Shown here piece after piece: positions 14,301 through 28,000 of a stretch of DNA of 64,000 bases. The notes under the pieces were generated by a model. The model saw nothing but the letters and a program-made list of their open reading frames with translations. It had not been told where the DNA came from and did not search any database. This DNA is from Crotophaga sulcirostris (Eukaryota; Chordata; Aves; Cuculiformes; Crotophagidae). A program made the translations under genes and the position numbers. Each line of letters opens with the position of its first letter. The stretch's first letter is position 1. The stretch spans positions 2,399,607-2,463,606 of the forward strand of contig VYZB01000015.1 in the NCBI GenBank assembly GCA_013397455.1, in the 5' to 3' direction.

Positions 14301-15419
14301 CTCAGGATAGTATTTCAGATGAAGTCTCTGAAGCAAGTTATGAAATGCCTGGCAAATGTGAAGAAGCAAAACCTGGCCTTAAGAAAGGAGGTCACCCTGA
14401 TTTTAGAGTGCACTGGAGGACTCTGGTCACTTCTCCAAGAAGTGTATTTGGGCTTTATTATTAGCAGCACCCCATTCACCTTTTGGCCTTTCCATTGACT
14501 TCTCCTAATATTTAATTACAGTTACTGTGCTAGTCTGTATGCAAAATAGAAAGTGCAAACATGTTACCTGGCAAAGCTGAAATACAGGTGAGTAGCATCT
14601 GTTCCACTTCAGTGAAAGAGTCACTAAGCAGAAGGAAGAAACAATTTGCTGAGTGTTGCAAGGCAAATTTGTGGCAGAGTCAAGTTTATAAACCAGGCAT
14701 TCGTCATTTCTAAGGAAAAAAATCTTTGCAATAGTGGTTACTATCTATTTACAAGAAGAGAGAGACAAAAAATCCTTTCCATTAAAACTAAGTGCCATGT
14801 GTGATTTGACTATCCAGCTACGAAAACATCATTAATGCAAATGCCACAAGCAGTCTGGCACATTGAAAAGTAAAAAGAAATACACAGTGATGCAAGACAT
14901 GATTACACTAAGACATCTCGATAATGTGATAGATCCCATAATTCATTACCATCCCTCAAATAAAATACAAAGCTGACTTCATTACTTACACCTGCAATAT
15001 CATCAGTCTGTAAGTGCTCAGTAGTGGCAGAGGGAAGTTGCCACTCAGTGTGAGCATGGCAGCACAGGCTGTCTCCTGGGCACCTGCACAATGAAATGGC
15101 TGCTCCCCCAAGCACCGTATGTAACTCCAGGAGGGGTCTATCTGTATCCTTAATGTTTCTGGCCAGTGTATAGTAGCTTAGGTAAATCTTTAATGCAGTT
15201 GACAGTATAGTTATCTGCATTTTATTCACAAAAAGAACCAATTTTATATCCTCAAACAGCAGAGATAATTTCATTTGATAGAAAACTTTATGAAAATGGC
15301 TTATCATTTTATAGAGATAAAAAGAATTGAAATGCCTTTTTACAAAAATCACAATACTAAGAACAAGGCTGAATTTTAAAAGGCTAAAAAGATACAGGAT
15401 ATAAATTATTCAAAAAGGT
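8380..15419. other. noncoding, no gene recognised
   Basis: Only short frames are present (largest 149 codons, minus strand, 14903-15352), none with a recognisable domain. There is a small A-rich/AAAC stretch around 8438-8458. AT-rich segments at about 8700-8990 and 11280-11420 contain several TAAT/ATTA cores. Two TATA-like strings occur at 11717-11725 and 11780-11789. A purine-rich stretch lies at about 14265-14320. No clear interspersed repeat was recognised. Confidence 0.7.
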
Positions 15420-15995
15420 CTAGAAGAGGCCTGAGAACTCAGGTAGTACACTCTTGGGCTTTAAGGACTAACTACATATCTTTTCTGACAGGTATTTCTC
15501 AAACATTTTTAAAAGCTTCAGCACCAATCTTCACTATCTTCAGGAAACCACTTTCCACATTTCACTATCCTTTTCATGAGAAAGTATTTCTTAATATCTT
15601 TTTCCACTGACGCTTCCTTCCTAAACTTTTTTTTAAATGTAAACCCATTTATTCTTGTCCTAGCAACAGTGGATGTATAACAATACCACAATGCCTTCGG
15701 ATCTGCAGTAACCTTTTACTTGTTTGAAGATTTTCCTTCACTCCTCAGAGAAAAGCCAGCAGTTTGCTTTCTGTACCTTTCCTCATACATTAAATATAGG
15801 TTTTGATCATTCCTGTGGCCTTCAAAACACAGATCTCCAATTGAGCTCTCTGTTTCTTTATTTCATGTATTTAACATTGCACACACTGCTCCAGCAGAGT
15901 TCCAAGGAAGTATGATCTCACCTCTAATGTACACCCCTCCTTGCCCCTGCTCCTGTTACAATGCTGCTTTTTCCCCAGCAGCTGGGGTCATATTC
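15420..15995 (-). mobile_element. ancient CR1 LINE, 3' part, 5' truncated
   Basis: Read on the minus strand, this is a diverged 3' segment of a CR1-family non-LTR retrotransposon. Seen on the plus strand, the order of conserved blocks matches reverse-complemented CR1: 'ctgacaggtatttctcaaac' (15487), a block ending 'gtatttcttaatatct' (15583), 'cccatttattcttgtccta' (15644), 'ttgtttgaagat' (15720), 'cctttcctcata' (15776), then 'tttgatcattcctgtggcc' (15802) and 'ctccaatt' near 15835. These correspond to the ORF2 C-terminus and 3' UTR. It is heavily mutated and has no open frame, so it is long dead. Divergence is much higher than in the copy at 29360-29778, implying an older subfamily shared with other sauropsids. 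The 5' boundary near 16.0 kb is approximate. Confidence 0.82.
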
Positions 15996-16594
15996 TTACC
16001 AGGCATCTTACCTTTAAACTCACCCACCAAGAGAGCCTTTCCAAGATAAAACATCATCTCACCCCTGCTGCTGATCACTGCTTCCAATGGTTGTGGTCAT
16101 CCTGCACTACAAGAGCAGCAGAGACCTTTGAAGGCTTTACCAGTGCAGGAGCTCAGTCACTAAACCATTAACTCCCACATGCCATTGGTTTAGGAGATAG
16201 ATTTTAAGATTTGATTGGGGAATATTCATGTGCTGGAATGACCAGGGATATAAACATATTCACAGCTGGTTGATGGTCTTCTGCTTAAAAATACTGAGGG
16301 TGCAGCCTTCAAACTGTAGCACGGGGCAGTGCAGCTGAACTGCTCCAGGCAGGGTCAGGGGTTGAACCACAGATAGATCCCTTGCTGAGGTGCCAGCCAT
16401 GCTGCACAGAACAGGTTGCTCAGCCTTGCCAGTGATATAGCACATGTACATCTCCCATTTTTCCAGGTTTTGTCTTCTCCTTTTTCTGTACTTCATTTGG
16501 TCTCACGGTTAACCAAGGAAAATTATCACTAAGATGCATGCACCTAAGTGTAAGAAGCACCTATGTCCTGGAGTTAAGTAACCATTAGGAAAAG
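15996..16594. other. noncoding, up to assembly gap
   Basis: This stretch lies between the upstream end of the ancient CR1 and the run of undetermined bases. Faint CR1 similarity may continue for a few tens of bases. Otherwise I see only short frames and no recognisable feature. Confidence 0.55.
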
Positions 16595-16964
16595 NNNNNN
16601 NNNNNNNNNNNNNNNNNNNNNNNNNNNNNNNNNNNNNNNNNNNNNNNNNNNNNNNNNNNNNNNNNNNNNNNNNNNNNNNNNNNNNNNNNNNNNNNNNNNN
16701 NNNNNNNNNNNNNNNNNNNNNNNNNNNNNNNNNNNNNNNNNNNNNNNNNNNNNNNNNNNNNNNNNNNNNNNNNNNNNNNNNNNNNNNNNNNNNNNNNNNN
16801 NNNNNNNNNNNNNNNNNNNNNNNNNNNNNNNNNNNNNNNNNNNNNNNNNNNNNNNNNNNNNNNNNNNNNNNNNNNNNNNNNNNNNNNNNNNNNNNNNNNN
16901 NNNNNNNNNNNNNNNNNNNNNNNNNNNNNNNNNNNNNNNNNNNNNNNNNNNNNNNNNNNNNNNN
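16595..16964. other. assembly gap (370 N)
   Basis: A run of 370 undetermined bases. Three apparent minus-strand open frames crossing 16509-17080 exist only because unknown codons are not read as stops; they are artefacts. The flanks are ordinary AT-rich sequence with no repeat I recognise at either edge. Confidence 0.99.
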
Positions 16965-19900
16965 ATACACCTGGCAAATGGAGAAAGCCTCCCTGTATTT
17001 GTGGAGCAACAGCTTATCACTACTTGGTGTATCACCCAGGTGTAGAAAGCTGATTCTTTTACGCACATTGAAGGTTTCACATTTGAAAAAATGGCTAAAG
17101 ACTCTTTACTACATCTTTCTATGAGTAGTTGCCTTGTGTTTCTTTGAATTGTGTTTTTGCTTTTGTTACAAGCAGAGGGACCAGTTCAGAAATACTTTCC
17201 ACATTAGATCTATAGTAAAACCAGAAGAAAGAACTGCTCTTCCTGTTGAGCAAATCAGTAAACCATGTCAGTCCTCAGACATGCAAAGCCTCCAAGGAAG
17301 CCGCCCCATGGAGACAGTAAGGTCTGGGTCTCTGCTGCACCCGTTATCTTTGCCATTACAAAAATGTTACCCCACCACATTTGAGAACCATAAGCAAATA
17401 TATTTGACTGACAATATTTCCCCATCCTTTCTTCTAACACTCTTCACTGTTAAAATGTTTAACCACTGTCACAGAGCTTTTATTTCCAGAGTCCTTTACA
17501 GATATTAGCAATAGTGGTGGAGACTGCAGTAAGGAAGAAACACAAAACAGATCTGTAGAACTGAGGAGAGCTCCCTCTCAGAAACCTTTTATCTATCACA
17601 TGATACTTTCTGGTTAAGTGATCACCTCTGATTTGTTGAATCACAGTCTTATTCATGCACTTGGCATCAAGCAAAGGAACTACCAGCAGTATTAATAGGG
17701 TTATCCAGAATTGGGGGAGGAAGTCTCCATTGTTTAAAACAAGAGCTAGACAGTGTTACCATGTGATCCCCTCACTCTTTGAAGTGTTATGAAAACATTT
17801 TTAAAGCAATATTTGCCACAGGGTAGTCACTCTTGTTATATCTGTCTTACCCCTCCTCTTTTCATCTGGGAGCACCTCATTACCAGTGAATAATACTGAT
17901 GCTGTAACACCACTTTCCCTTGGGAACAAAATAATAATCACCTGTGCCATTCGAGAAGGATCCTGGTTGGTCTTTCATGTGCAGGAACGCACAGCTATAA
18001 AGCATGTCTGACAAAAACATTTTATTTTATTCTGTTCTCAGTTCAAGATGACAGGTACAGTGTGTGATCTTTTGTTTCTAGTAAGGGGTTTTGAATACTC
18101 TTTTGTTTGTTCAAAGAACAAATGCATCTGCCCATTAAGACAGAAAATAAACTAAAGATGCTGGTAAATGTTGTAGCTACTAATACATTTTTGTCTGTAG
18201 ACTATGAGAACTATTTCTCTCATTATTTTCCTGATTGAGATCTGTGGATTTTTTTTCGCTAGAATATGACTTACGAGAACTCATGTTGTAATGTTTTTTA
18301 TCAGAAAATGGTCTGTTCAAACCAGCTCAAGAAGTTAAGGATAGGGTGAAAAAGAGCACATAAGGAAAGACTGCAAGTTCCAGCAGATGTGACACAACAT
18401 ACTTGTTTGCATTTTAGGGGAATTTCTCAAAGAAACATTTCAAATTTGGCCTTGGCAGATTATACCATTAGTGGAAAGCGGGAGAAAAAACGTGGTTAAG
18501 ATCTACAGAGGAAAGTGATGAGTCCCAGTCCTGTTCCAAATAGGGAGCTTTGAGACTGTTTCTTTTGCCTGAAAAACAACTGCCTTTGAACCCCAATAAA
18601 GTAGACGCTTGTGTGTCGCACCTTTCACATGTGGAAAATTTAGAGCTAAATCCTTCCCACACTTACAAATTATTATCAAAATCCCCATCAAGAATATTTA
18701 GACCAAAGAATAATGCCTTTGCAAAAGCCCAGCTGCAGCACCTGTCCTTGACCTCTTGTAGGCTTCATGGTTGTGCTGTGGGTTCCCCGTCAGCAAGGCA
18801 GAACATGACTCGGTTCTGACTGCAACAGAGCACCTCTGTCTGCTTCTTTTTTTTTTATGAAGGCAATCTCTGCTCCAAATCTTATAATTCCCTCTGGTTT
18901 TGCTTTGCTTTGCTTTTGAGATCAATGAATTTCAGAGAAATATAAAGATAAGCTCCAAATACTAACACAGCCAAAACTTATATTCAAAATGGGGGTGCTC
19001 TTCCACAAAAGAACAAGATATTTCACACTGTCTCATGTCCTGACTCCATCTCTAAAAAAGCACACAATACAGTCTTCAAAGGATACCGTTCAGCACATTC
19101 AAGCCCTGTCTCCAGGTGAAAGAGTGAATGAAGGTCAACCCCTGACTGAAGGAGGATAATGGCAGAGGGGATCAAGTTGAACTATAAGTATTTTAAACTT
19201 TATCATCGGGAAGTTAGAATACTATAAACACTGTACTTAATGTTAGCTGTTGTCAAGATTAACTATGCAATCATGGGAAAAAAGGGCTCAGGTGACATAA
19301 TAATTATGTGCACTTTGATGTTTATTAAGAACAGCTACTCTTGTAAAACTATAATGCTGCATTCACAGATTAGACCTTAAATTCCGTCAGCACTTTTGTC
19401 ATAATATTTAGTGGGATTAGTCATTTAGTTAATGAAAAATGCAATTGGATTATGCTTTTTAAAAACACTTTTTGTACAGACCTTTTAGATTACAAGGATA
19501 TGCCTGAGTTGATGTGATATATGTTAAATCTATCTGCAGCGTCACTCTTCCGTACAGGGTTGCACATACATGCACAATTTAGATTTTGATGGATAAGTGT
19601 ACTTCTACTTTTATGTAAGGCATTATATTTACACAACGTGAAAAATCTCACTTGGAAATGACAAAAATTATCAAAAATGATTTCATCCACCATGGCTGGA
19701 CTGGACAAATTTGTAGAGAGTGGCTTACACTGTGTGCACATGAAAGAAAACAAAGAAGGAGACGCATGAAGAAAAAGTATGCTTCCATAAATTCTCATCA
19801 ATACAAAGATACATCTACAGAAGGAGCAAAAATAACTATTCCTTCTGTTTGCTTTTCCTGGACTAGAAGCTACAGTGACTAGATAGCTTAGTTGTCCTTG

Positions 19901-20048
19901 GTACACACTAACCTCTGCTGTCATCACAGATGGGTGTTTTCCAAGCTTTTGAATATTCATTACACAACATCTTGGAGAGGCAGCAGTTGTTGTTACTATC
20001 CTTTTCTGGAGGAAGACTGAAGAGGAGAGAAAGAAAGGGCCTAATCTG

Positions 20049-20068
20049 AATAAATAAATAAATAAATA
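20049..20068. repeat. (AAAT)5 microsatellite
   Basis: Five uninterrupted AAAT/TAAA units in an AT-rich context. This is a simple tandem repeat that could be length-polymorphic. Confidence 0.9.
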
Positions 20069-21976
20069 GGCATTTAGAGCAATTTAGGAGAAATTTGGGT
20101 ATGCAAGTTCAAGCAAGTGATCCACAAGATCTCCACCCTACTGCCTAAGCTGCGGGGTGTCCAAGTTCTCACCAGTCAAATCAGACTAAGGTTCTTGCAC
20201 ATTTTCTGAGCACCTCCAAACTCTGCCTGCAGACTGAGTTGAGCCTTGCCCAAAACACTGAAACTGTGAGCACAGAACAGGACACCAAGTTCAAGCACCT
20301 TTCCCATCCTTGCCAGGTACACACCTAGCACTCTGACTTATCACCTCCAGCCTTAAAAATTGGACGGCTGGGAAGAGAAAGCCAGAGATAAATTCTCACT
20401 TTGGAGCTGAGCTGGTGTATAGAAAAGGAGGAATACAATATCCAAAGCAAGTGTATGGCCAAAGAAGAGGACAAAGTTCAGTACTAAGTCCTGGGTTCGT
20501 GCTCCTATGGCCTGTTCTGGTTAATACAAGATGTATAAATGATAAATTTAAGTAGTTGTATCCAAGATGAACAGTTAGTTGCACTGCTCTGGACTGTTGC
20601 CCAGGTTCAGGTACCTATACTAACTCCTGCTTGCAACAGTCATAACATTTATCATAGAAAAGGAATGAATAGGAATGCATGGCTAGGGGTAGCTTTGGTG
20701 AAGCAGACAGAAGAAAACAGAAGTGTGGATAACATCTATGCAATTCCCTGTCTGAAGTTCACAGTTTTTGAAAAAATTGTATTCTGCAAGGTAGCCAGCA
20801 ATGCAAGGTAGTGCAGGATTACAACTAATTTTACTGTTTTGTAGGTCATGCTGACAAGGAAAAGTGAATGTTTTGTAATCATTACAGGCAAAACTTTTCA
20901 ATCTTCTAAAAAACTGTACTAGAAACTGACCAAAAAAAAAAAGATGATGTATTTTTGGCTTTCACACTTGTTCACTATTAATTAATGGCATCGTTATTGG
21001 TCACTTTAGTGGAGCAGGAAGTCAGGCATCAAATCTGATTACGTATCCAGACCGGAATTAATTCCTCTGCAACTCACAATAGACAGACCAATGGGGCAAC
21101 ACAAACCAAATTATCTGCTATACCTCACCCATTAACAGTGGAAATTTTATTGTTTAGAGCTGCCACTTTGTAAGCACCACATTCAGGATATACCTCCATT
21201 TTCTTAAAAATCCCACTCCCAAACATCATCCAGCTGCAACAGCTATACTGACGGATGAGCACTGTTTACATTCCTACAGCAGAAAGAGATAGTACAAGAA
21301 TGTCAAAAATTCAGCCAAATCTGCTGAAGAAAATTTTCTCTTACACAAAGATCTTAATTCTGAGCAATGGGATTTTCCACAACTGTAGAGTGCCATTTTC
21401 CAATTTCCGCACTTTCAAGTGATCCATTGGCTGGTGTTGCACAACTATAAACACAGCAGTACGTTTTTTAAATGACATCCTTTTAGACGGATACTTTGTT
21501 AATCTCCTATTCAGTTTCCTGCACAGCAACTCCTCTGAAGAATAATAGTTGATTTGGAAAAACACTTCATTTTGACATGAAAGAGTTGTGATTCTTTTCC
21601 AACTGAATGATGAGAGTGAGTACAGTAGTTTTCTCACAATACCGTACCCAGCTTTAAAAAAAACACACACATACACAACATTTTCCCTTTTACCCTCATG
21701 TCTTCAGCTTGCACTTCAAAAGAATGTTCATATTATTATACGATGTGTTGATATTCTGTTTTAAATCAAAAATGTTTGGGAACAAAGTGTCCCAGCAAGA
21801 AGGATACTCCAAAAGGCAACACTTAATTTGAATTTGTGACGCAGCTTCAATACGAGCATTTATATATGGGGCATTTTTTTTGTTTTTTTTCTTTTTTCTT
21901 ATATGAGAGAATATTAAAAGCTAGTAAAACAGAACAAGGTTGGATAACTACTTTTTTAGATTATAAAATCTCACAT

Positions 21977-22020
21977 GAGGCAAATCCTGCCCTTTATGCT
22001 TTGACTTTAATGGAAGTCAG
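21977..22020 (+). repeat. degenerate amniote palindromic repeat copy
   Basis: The string 'aggcaaatcctgccctttat' followed by 'ttgactttaatggaagtc' resembles the recurrent 'GGGCCAAATCCTG ... TTGACTTCAATGGGAGTC' theme that I associate with old interspersed repeats in turtles, crocodilians and birds. Only the core is preserved. The family name is not asserted and the boundaries are approximate. Confidence 0.45.
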
Positions 22021-25000
22021 ATCTAGCATTTGATGTACATTCTAAGGTCTGGGCACAAGAGTGCAAAAATTGAAATACACAATCCAAAACAATATTAAGG
22101 ACTGTCTATCCCACATCACAGATTAATACCTACCAGCCTACACAAGAACAATTAAGTCTAAATTCCTAAATGGAGATGAGATGGCACAGGAGATTACAAA
22201 CATAATATGGGTCATTTCATCTCTAGTTTACTGATTTACATTCAGTCAGTAAGTAAAGAACAAAAAAAAGTCATTAGCAACAGAGATCTGCTGGTAGCCA
22301 AATGAACTGATCTCAATCCAGCTTCTTCTGGACACACAAAGGAACTGGGACAGAGGAGAGGTGAGGGAGAGAAGCAGCAGGGGAAGCACAAGAAAATGTA
22401 CACATCTAGAAACCTTCCAGCCTCTCTGAGAGAAGGCTAGCATTACCCAGCCTCTTGATCCTTAGTGGCCCCATCAGAAGTAGACAGGAGAAACACCACA
22501 GGAGCAATAGCAGTGCTTTACTGGGAATTTCAGTCTTCAGTGCTTTAAGTGCTTTTTACAAGCAAGTCTATCTTTAGAAAAGGATTCGAAAGTTACATAA
22601 TAAATACTTTCCTGTATTAGAAGGAAGATAGAAATTATTCTGTTTAAGTGCACGTGTTGTTTCACAAGAAGACAGGCTTTCAGACACTTCATCAGGACTG
22701 CCACCACATATCATGGCACTGATTTACATTTAAAGGGGGAAAGAAAGGATTTTGCTCTCAGAATCCAGGCTCTACCACAAATAGACATTACTATTACATT
22801 ACATTAGGTGAGAACCAGATTTCCACATCCATTGGTAGGCCAGTGAGTTACAGGCTAGAACAAAAGACATGTGACATGCTGGGGAAGACAGATATTCCTT
22901 GAGCAAGTCAGAATTAATGAGTGCTTCTTAAGAGAGCCTCTTTCCTGGGAACACTGTTGAACACTTTCAGGCTTCACTGAAAATGAAGTAATGCACACAC
23001 TTACATGAGGATACAGTAATATGCAACTAAAAGCGGCACAGCTCACTGACAGGTAATACCAAGAATTGTAAAAAGGAGAAAGTTCTATGGAGCATTTAGA
23101 TGCTCCGTATTATAAGCTACTTTTCCGTTCTTACATTTTTTAAACATTCATGAAAAGATGACTAGGCTGCTAGATTATCTTTAAATCTCAGAGATGAGGC
23201 AAAGTACACAATCTGTAGTCACTTTGCAAAGTATTCATTTTGCCTTTTCCCAGATAATAGCATCAAGGTAATCAAAGCCAGACAGCATAGCTGTAAAGTC
23301 CAGGCAGAACTAAACTTAGGAACTGCAAGGATAGCAACATATTATTTCTATTTAAGGAATAATTATTTGAACTAAAAATTGAGGCAATTTCTGAAATGTG
23401 AAAACATCTATTCAAGAACCTCTCTGTAAATTAAGTCATCCCAATATATACCAAGAACGAATAAAATTACTTCACAAAGACAAATATTCTTTATTGGTTA
23501 CAAATATTTAGTTAGTTCCATTACAATTCTTAAGCAAGGAAAACTGATCCAGAGCTTGGAGAAGTTACATATATATGTTTCAAGTTCCTTAAAATATTGC
23601 TGTTAAAGAGAGGATGCAGGAACATTATGACTGAACAGTTAGAGTTTACCCCTCGGTTGCAATTAGAATTTAGGTGGGTGAAATGCATACAGGTAAGAAA
23701 CACGTAAAGTAAATGGGATAAAAGTCACACATAACAGATTTTTATGGCTATATTCTTCATACTTCTGGTTTAATGAGCAGTTGGTCATGTTCCACAGAGG
23801 TGCAGATGTTCTTCAGTGAAACAGCACAGATACTTCTTATTAAATAATGTCATCAGCTTCTGCTCATATTTTTAAACTAATAAAAATCACCATTATTTTT
23901 ATACCTGGAACAAGTTAGAGGAACAAACTATTCCACTGTTCCAGCTCAAGGAACTTAATGTTGTGGTGGGTAGTGTTACATTTTGTTACAAGCTAAATAA
24001 ATTTTAAAACTACTATTTAGACAATAGTTCAGTTGTCTAAGTACTAATCAGTTTTTTTCCTTTTAAAACAGATTTTATTCCATTTTCTGTTTGTTTGTTC
24101 CTTTGCTGTGATAGTAAACACTAGTGTCTCAGTATAGAGCACTCGCATTAGTAACGTTATGAACTATAAACAAAGTTGATTTTATACAACATTTCTCAGA
24201 CAGGAAGACTTGGCTGTGACAACAGACTTTGCCTACCATATGCTTTTTTTGTTTGCATCAAAAGGAATTGTTTCTTTTTGGTCCTTTGTATTCGTTTTGC
24301 TAAGCTGCAACATTCTTTAACACTTAGCATTGCAGGATTTTTAAGAGTGAAATAGCACAACATGGGGACTGATGGGAAGACTGACTGCTCAATTCAAGTT
24401 TAATTTTCATTTCTTTCTCTAATTATGCTTGGTTGAAATTCACCAGTCATTATTTTCAGCTGTTTGGGGCTGCTCTGTCAGAAGCTGGTGTAGTAGAGGA
24501 GAGCAGAACTGAGGAGTGTGAGGAGACCAGACCCACTGCCTGCTCCCCAGGAAAGCACTTGCAAAACCATTTCTGGATTTTAACCTTTTTCTTGCCTTCT
24601 GATCAGTAGCTCTCTTTACACAAACTATTGCACATCCTCCTTCTGGAAGACATGTGCTGATTATAGCAACAAGGCAGGTTGGAGAGGTGGAGAGGCTGCG
24701 ATGCCGCCTCCCCTGAAGGAGCGGTTTGGGGAGCAGCAGAGGCAGGTTTGGGGATGTGCTTCCCCAGAAAAAGGCAATGACCCTCTCCTCTCTGCCTGCA
24801 TGGACCCATAAGTTCCCTTTATGCCAGTACCAGTATTTGTGGTGGGCCAGACTGACCTGGCAGAAAGTAAACCCAAGAGACGCAACTATGATCTCTATAG
24901 AAGGGCTGAAAATAAAGAGCCAACATGAAGTGTGAGAGGGAAATGCAGGACCATGGCTCTCAGCGAGCACAGCCTTGATTCTGCCTTAAACCTCATCCTT

Positions 25001-28000
25001 GGGTGGAATAGCCCAAGAATGTGTCTGAAACATAACCACAAGTCAGAGAGAGCACAGCCTTGGCTGGGATGCAGCACTCATTTTGCCACGTGCCTCCCTA
25101 GCGGGTTCACAGCCTGTGCTGGCTCTGCGAGGCTGCCGGCCCGGCTGGGCCCCGGGTGAGGAAGGCAGCCGGGCAATGGCCAGCACAACACATACACTGG
25201 CCACGTTCCCAGGTATAAGTAGTCAGTTGATCTGACTAGAGTTTAATTTATTTATACCAACAAAGAGCTTGTCTCATCGATGCTATATTTTATAACCAGC
25301 TATGCAGCTTTTGTTGGCCAGTAACGTCTCCAGCAGCGCTGGATGTGCGCTGCTTCCAAATAACTCTACTCCGGTTTCACATTCCTCACCTCCACATTCA
25401 CGCTGCCCGGTGGTTTATTTTACAGATTCCCTGGCCTCGAGAGGCTGCTATCACGTTCCTCTACCCCAGCCGCAGCCCTGTCTCCCTGTATTCTCTTAAT
25501 AAGGCCTTTGTCTGCTGCCACGTGGGGGTCAGCGATGGCACCTGGGAGAAGCTCACTACTGCCTGCCTCCCCAGGGCCCTCCTCTGAGAGCCATCAGATA
25601 TAATGTTCTCCATACAGGATCCTCAGCAACATCGCACAAGGCCAGCAAAGCAAAGCCTCAACTCCCTTCTTCACCTACAGTGCATTTTCACCTCAGTTTT
25701 ACACATTCCCAAGAGGAAATTAATCCTCTAGAACAACACAGCTCGTTCCTTCAGGTCAGTCTAGCTGGAGTTCCTGTTCTTCACTTTAATCCTAGACCAT
25801 CTGTCCTCCTCTTTTAAAAAGATATACCATTTCAGTTAATCTCACAGAACTGCAAATTCAGGATTACACTGAACTAATCTCGTAAACCAGTTTACCACGA
25901 TAAACTACATGTCAGGCACAATGTGAAAGTGGCAGTTATTTCTTAAGACCTTTCCCACTTGTATTTTAATTACGGGGCAGGTAAATGAGAACAGCAGCTC
26001 AACCAAGAGGCATTTCCAAAAGATGACACTTTCTGTCCAGCAATTATTGTAACAAGGCCTTAATCCTCCATCAGCGTTACCATGGGCTCCCAGAACGTGA
26101 ACCAATGCCCCAGGTTGATCCAGGTCCAAATTCTGAGCTGCCCCGGACCTGGGGATACTGCACAGGATTTTACCAGTGCAGCACACACAACTTGGCATTG
26201 CCACTCATTCAAAAGACCCAGTGAGTGTGCACGGCCACCCTGCTCACTAGTTACTCCTTGTGAACGCAGGTCACATATGAGGACACAAATCTCTGGAGAA
26301 GTGAAAGTGACAACTGAGTACAATAACATTGGACCCATCATGAATGGAGATCTAATAGGCAAATATTTGTGTACCTGTACCTTTCTTAAAGGCTGTATTC
26401 AGCTCACTCTTCAAAGATTGGGTTGAAAGAGCACTGCCTACCCTCTTTTTATTCCCGTTAGAGACTACTATTACCCCTTTGGGCCAGAGTCTTTAGGTAA
26501 TGCTCAGATTGTTTTTGTTGAGGAAACTGAAGATTGCATTGTGTATAAACAGGGCAGCAACCCTGTTTATTTACTGAAAATGGGCATTAAATTGTATTTC
26601 TCTTAATATAATCATCAAACAGTAAGAAGGAATTTCTTTGCTCTTTATTCCAAGCCTTTCATTCACCAGCCAGAACTTCACCCAAAAAACATGACCTTTT
26701 TTCTTTTTATTTTTTTTCTCATCTTAGGTTCCCATTACTGAAGTTCGTTGGACCATTCCTGGCTTTCTCCAGTGGTGTCTGCTTGCTTTTGTGGTATCTT
26801 GGCACTGCCTACACACTGTTTTACCCAGCCCACACCCAGACTTACCCTATTCCTCACTTCTAGCCCCTCTGAAACCCTTGCACTTATGTAACTCATGTCC
26901 CAGATGACCTTCAATGCATTGTGTCATGGTCAACACACTGCCATTTCAGGGTTTTTTTCTAAGGAAAAGGTGGCTTTTACAATCACCAGCTTCCAGAAGA
27001 CTTCAGACAGCTTCCACTCCAACGGTACACTATTTTCTGCAAGGACTCAGGAGTGCTCTGGAAACTCCAGGTCAGTGCAAGAATGAGACTGAGTCAGTCT
27101 TCCCACACGGTGCAATTGATAGGCACCATAGTCCTATATGGACTATCTGTTTTCACTATTTTCACTATGAAGCCCAATTCCCACAGGTGTAAATAAGGCA
27201 AAAAAGTAGTGAAGGAAGAAGCCATGTGGTTACCTATGCTTTTCTGCCAGATATCACTTCACAGAGAGAAGCTACTACCTGTGCCCATACACGCTGTGCA
27301 ACAGTCACACAATATGAGTGGTGGCTGTGCACAGTTGAAGCCAGGGACACAGTATGACTCCTAGTTTCTGTGCACTGTTTCATGCTCCCTCCTACTACAA
27401 GGGAAAAGAGAAGGCACAGCACTTTAAGAGCATGCTTCTGCCACCGCAGCATCACAGAAGAAGCAGACTCATGGGTAATTTCGTCTCTTGGCTTCACAAA
27501 GATCCCATAACTGGAGTGGCCTCTCCGTGGCATCATCAGTCAGCTACTGATATTAACAATATTGATAACTTCCTTTAAGATTGCTTCAAAACTGTAAAGG
27601 CTAAATTATCAAGAAAATAAGGGATAAGCAAACAAATTCCTTTTAAAACAGATAGACTATGTCTCAAGGGGCTTTAATCAAACCCATAGTGCATGCAGTT
27701 TAGTTGTAGATCTTTACTCCAGTAAGAAATCCTGGGAGGTGAGAGTTAATGTTGGTTTTCTTGCATCCTGAAGAGAGACCTTCATTCAATTTCACCCCTC
27801 AGAATCTACACCAATAAATTATGCTTCTTATGAGGCCTGCACAAAACCTTCCTCTCAGCAGAATCGAAATGACACATTTCTATAGACGGAAGGGAAAGGA
27901 AAATGAAAAGAAAACACTGGATTTGTCAATATGCAACCAGATCTCTACTCCAGCTAGTTCATTAAACCCGAGTAGTACCACTGTTAAATATCTTAAGGAA

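Noticed and set aside
16509..17080. Three minus-strand open frames of 130-185 codons
   Set aside because: They run through 370 N; unknown codons are not stops, so the frames are artefacts.
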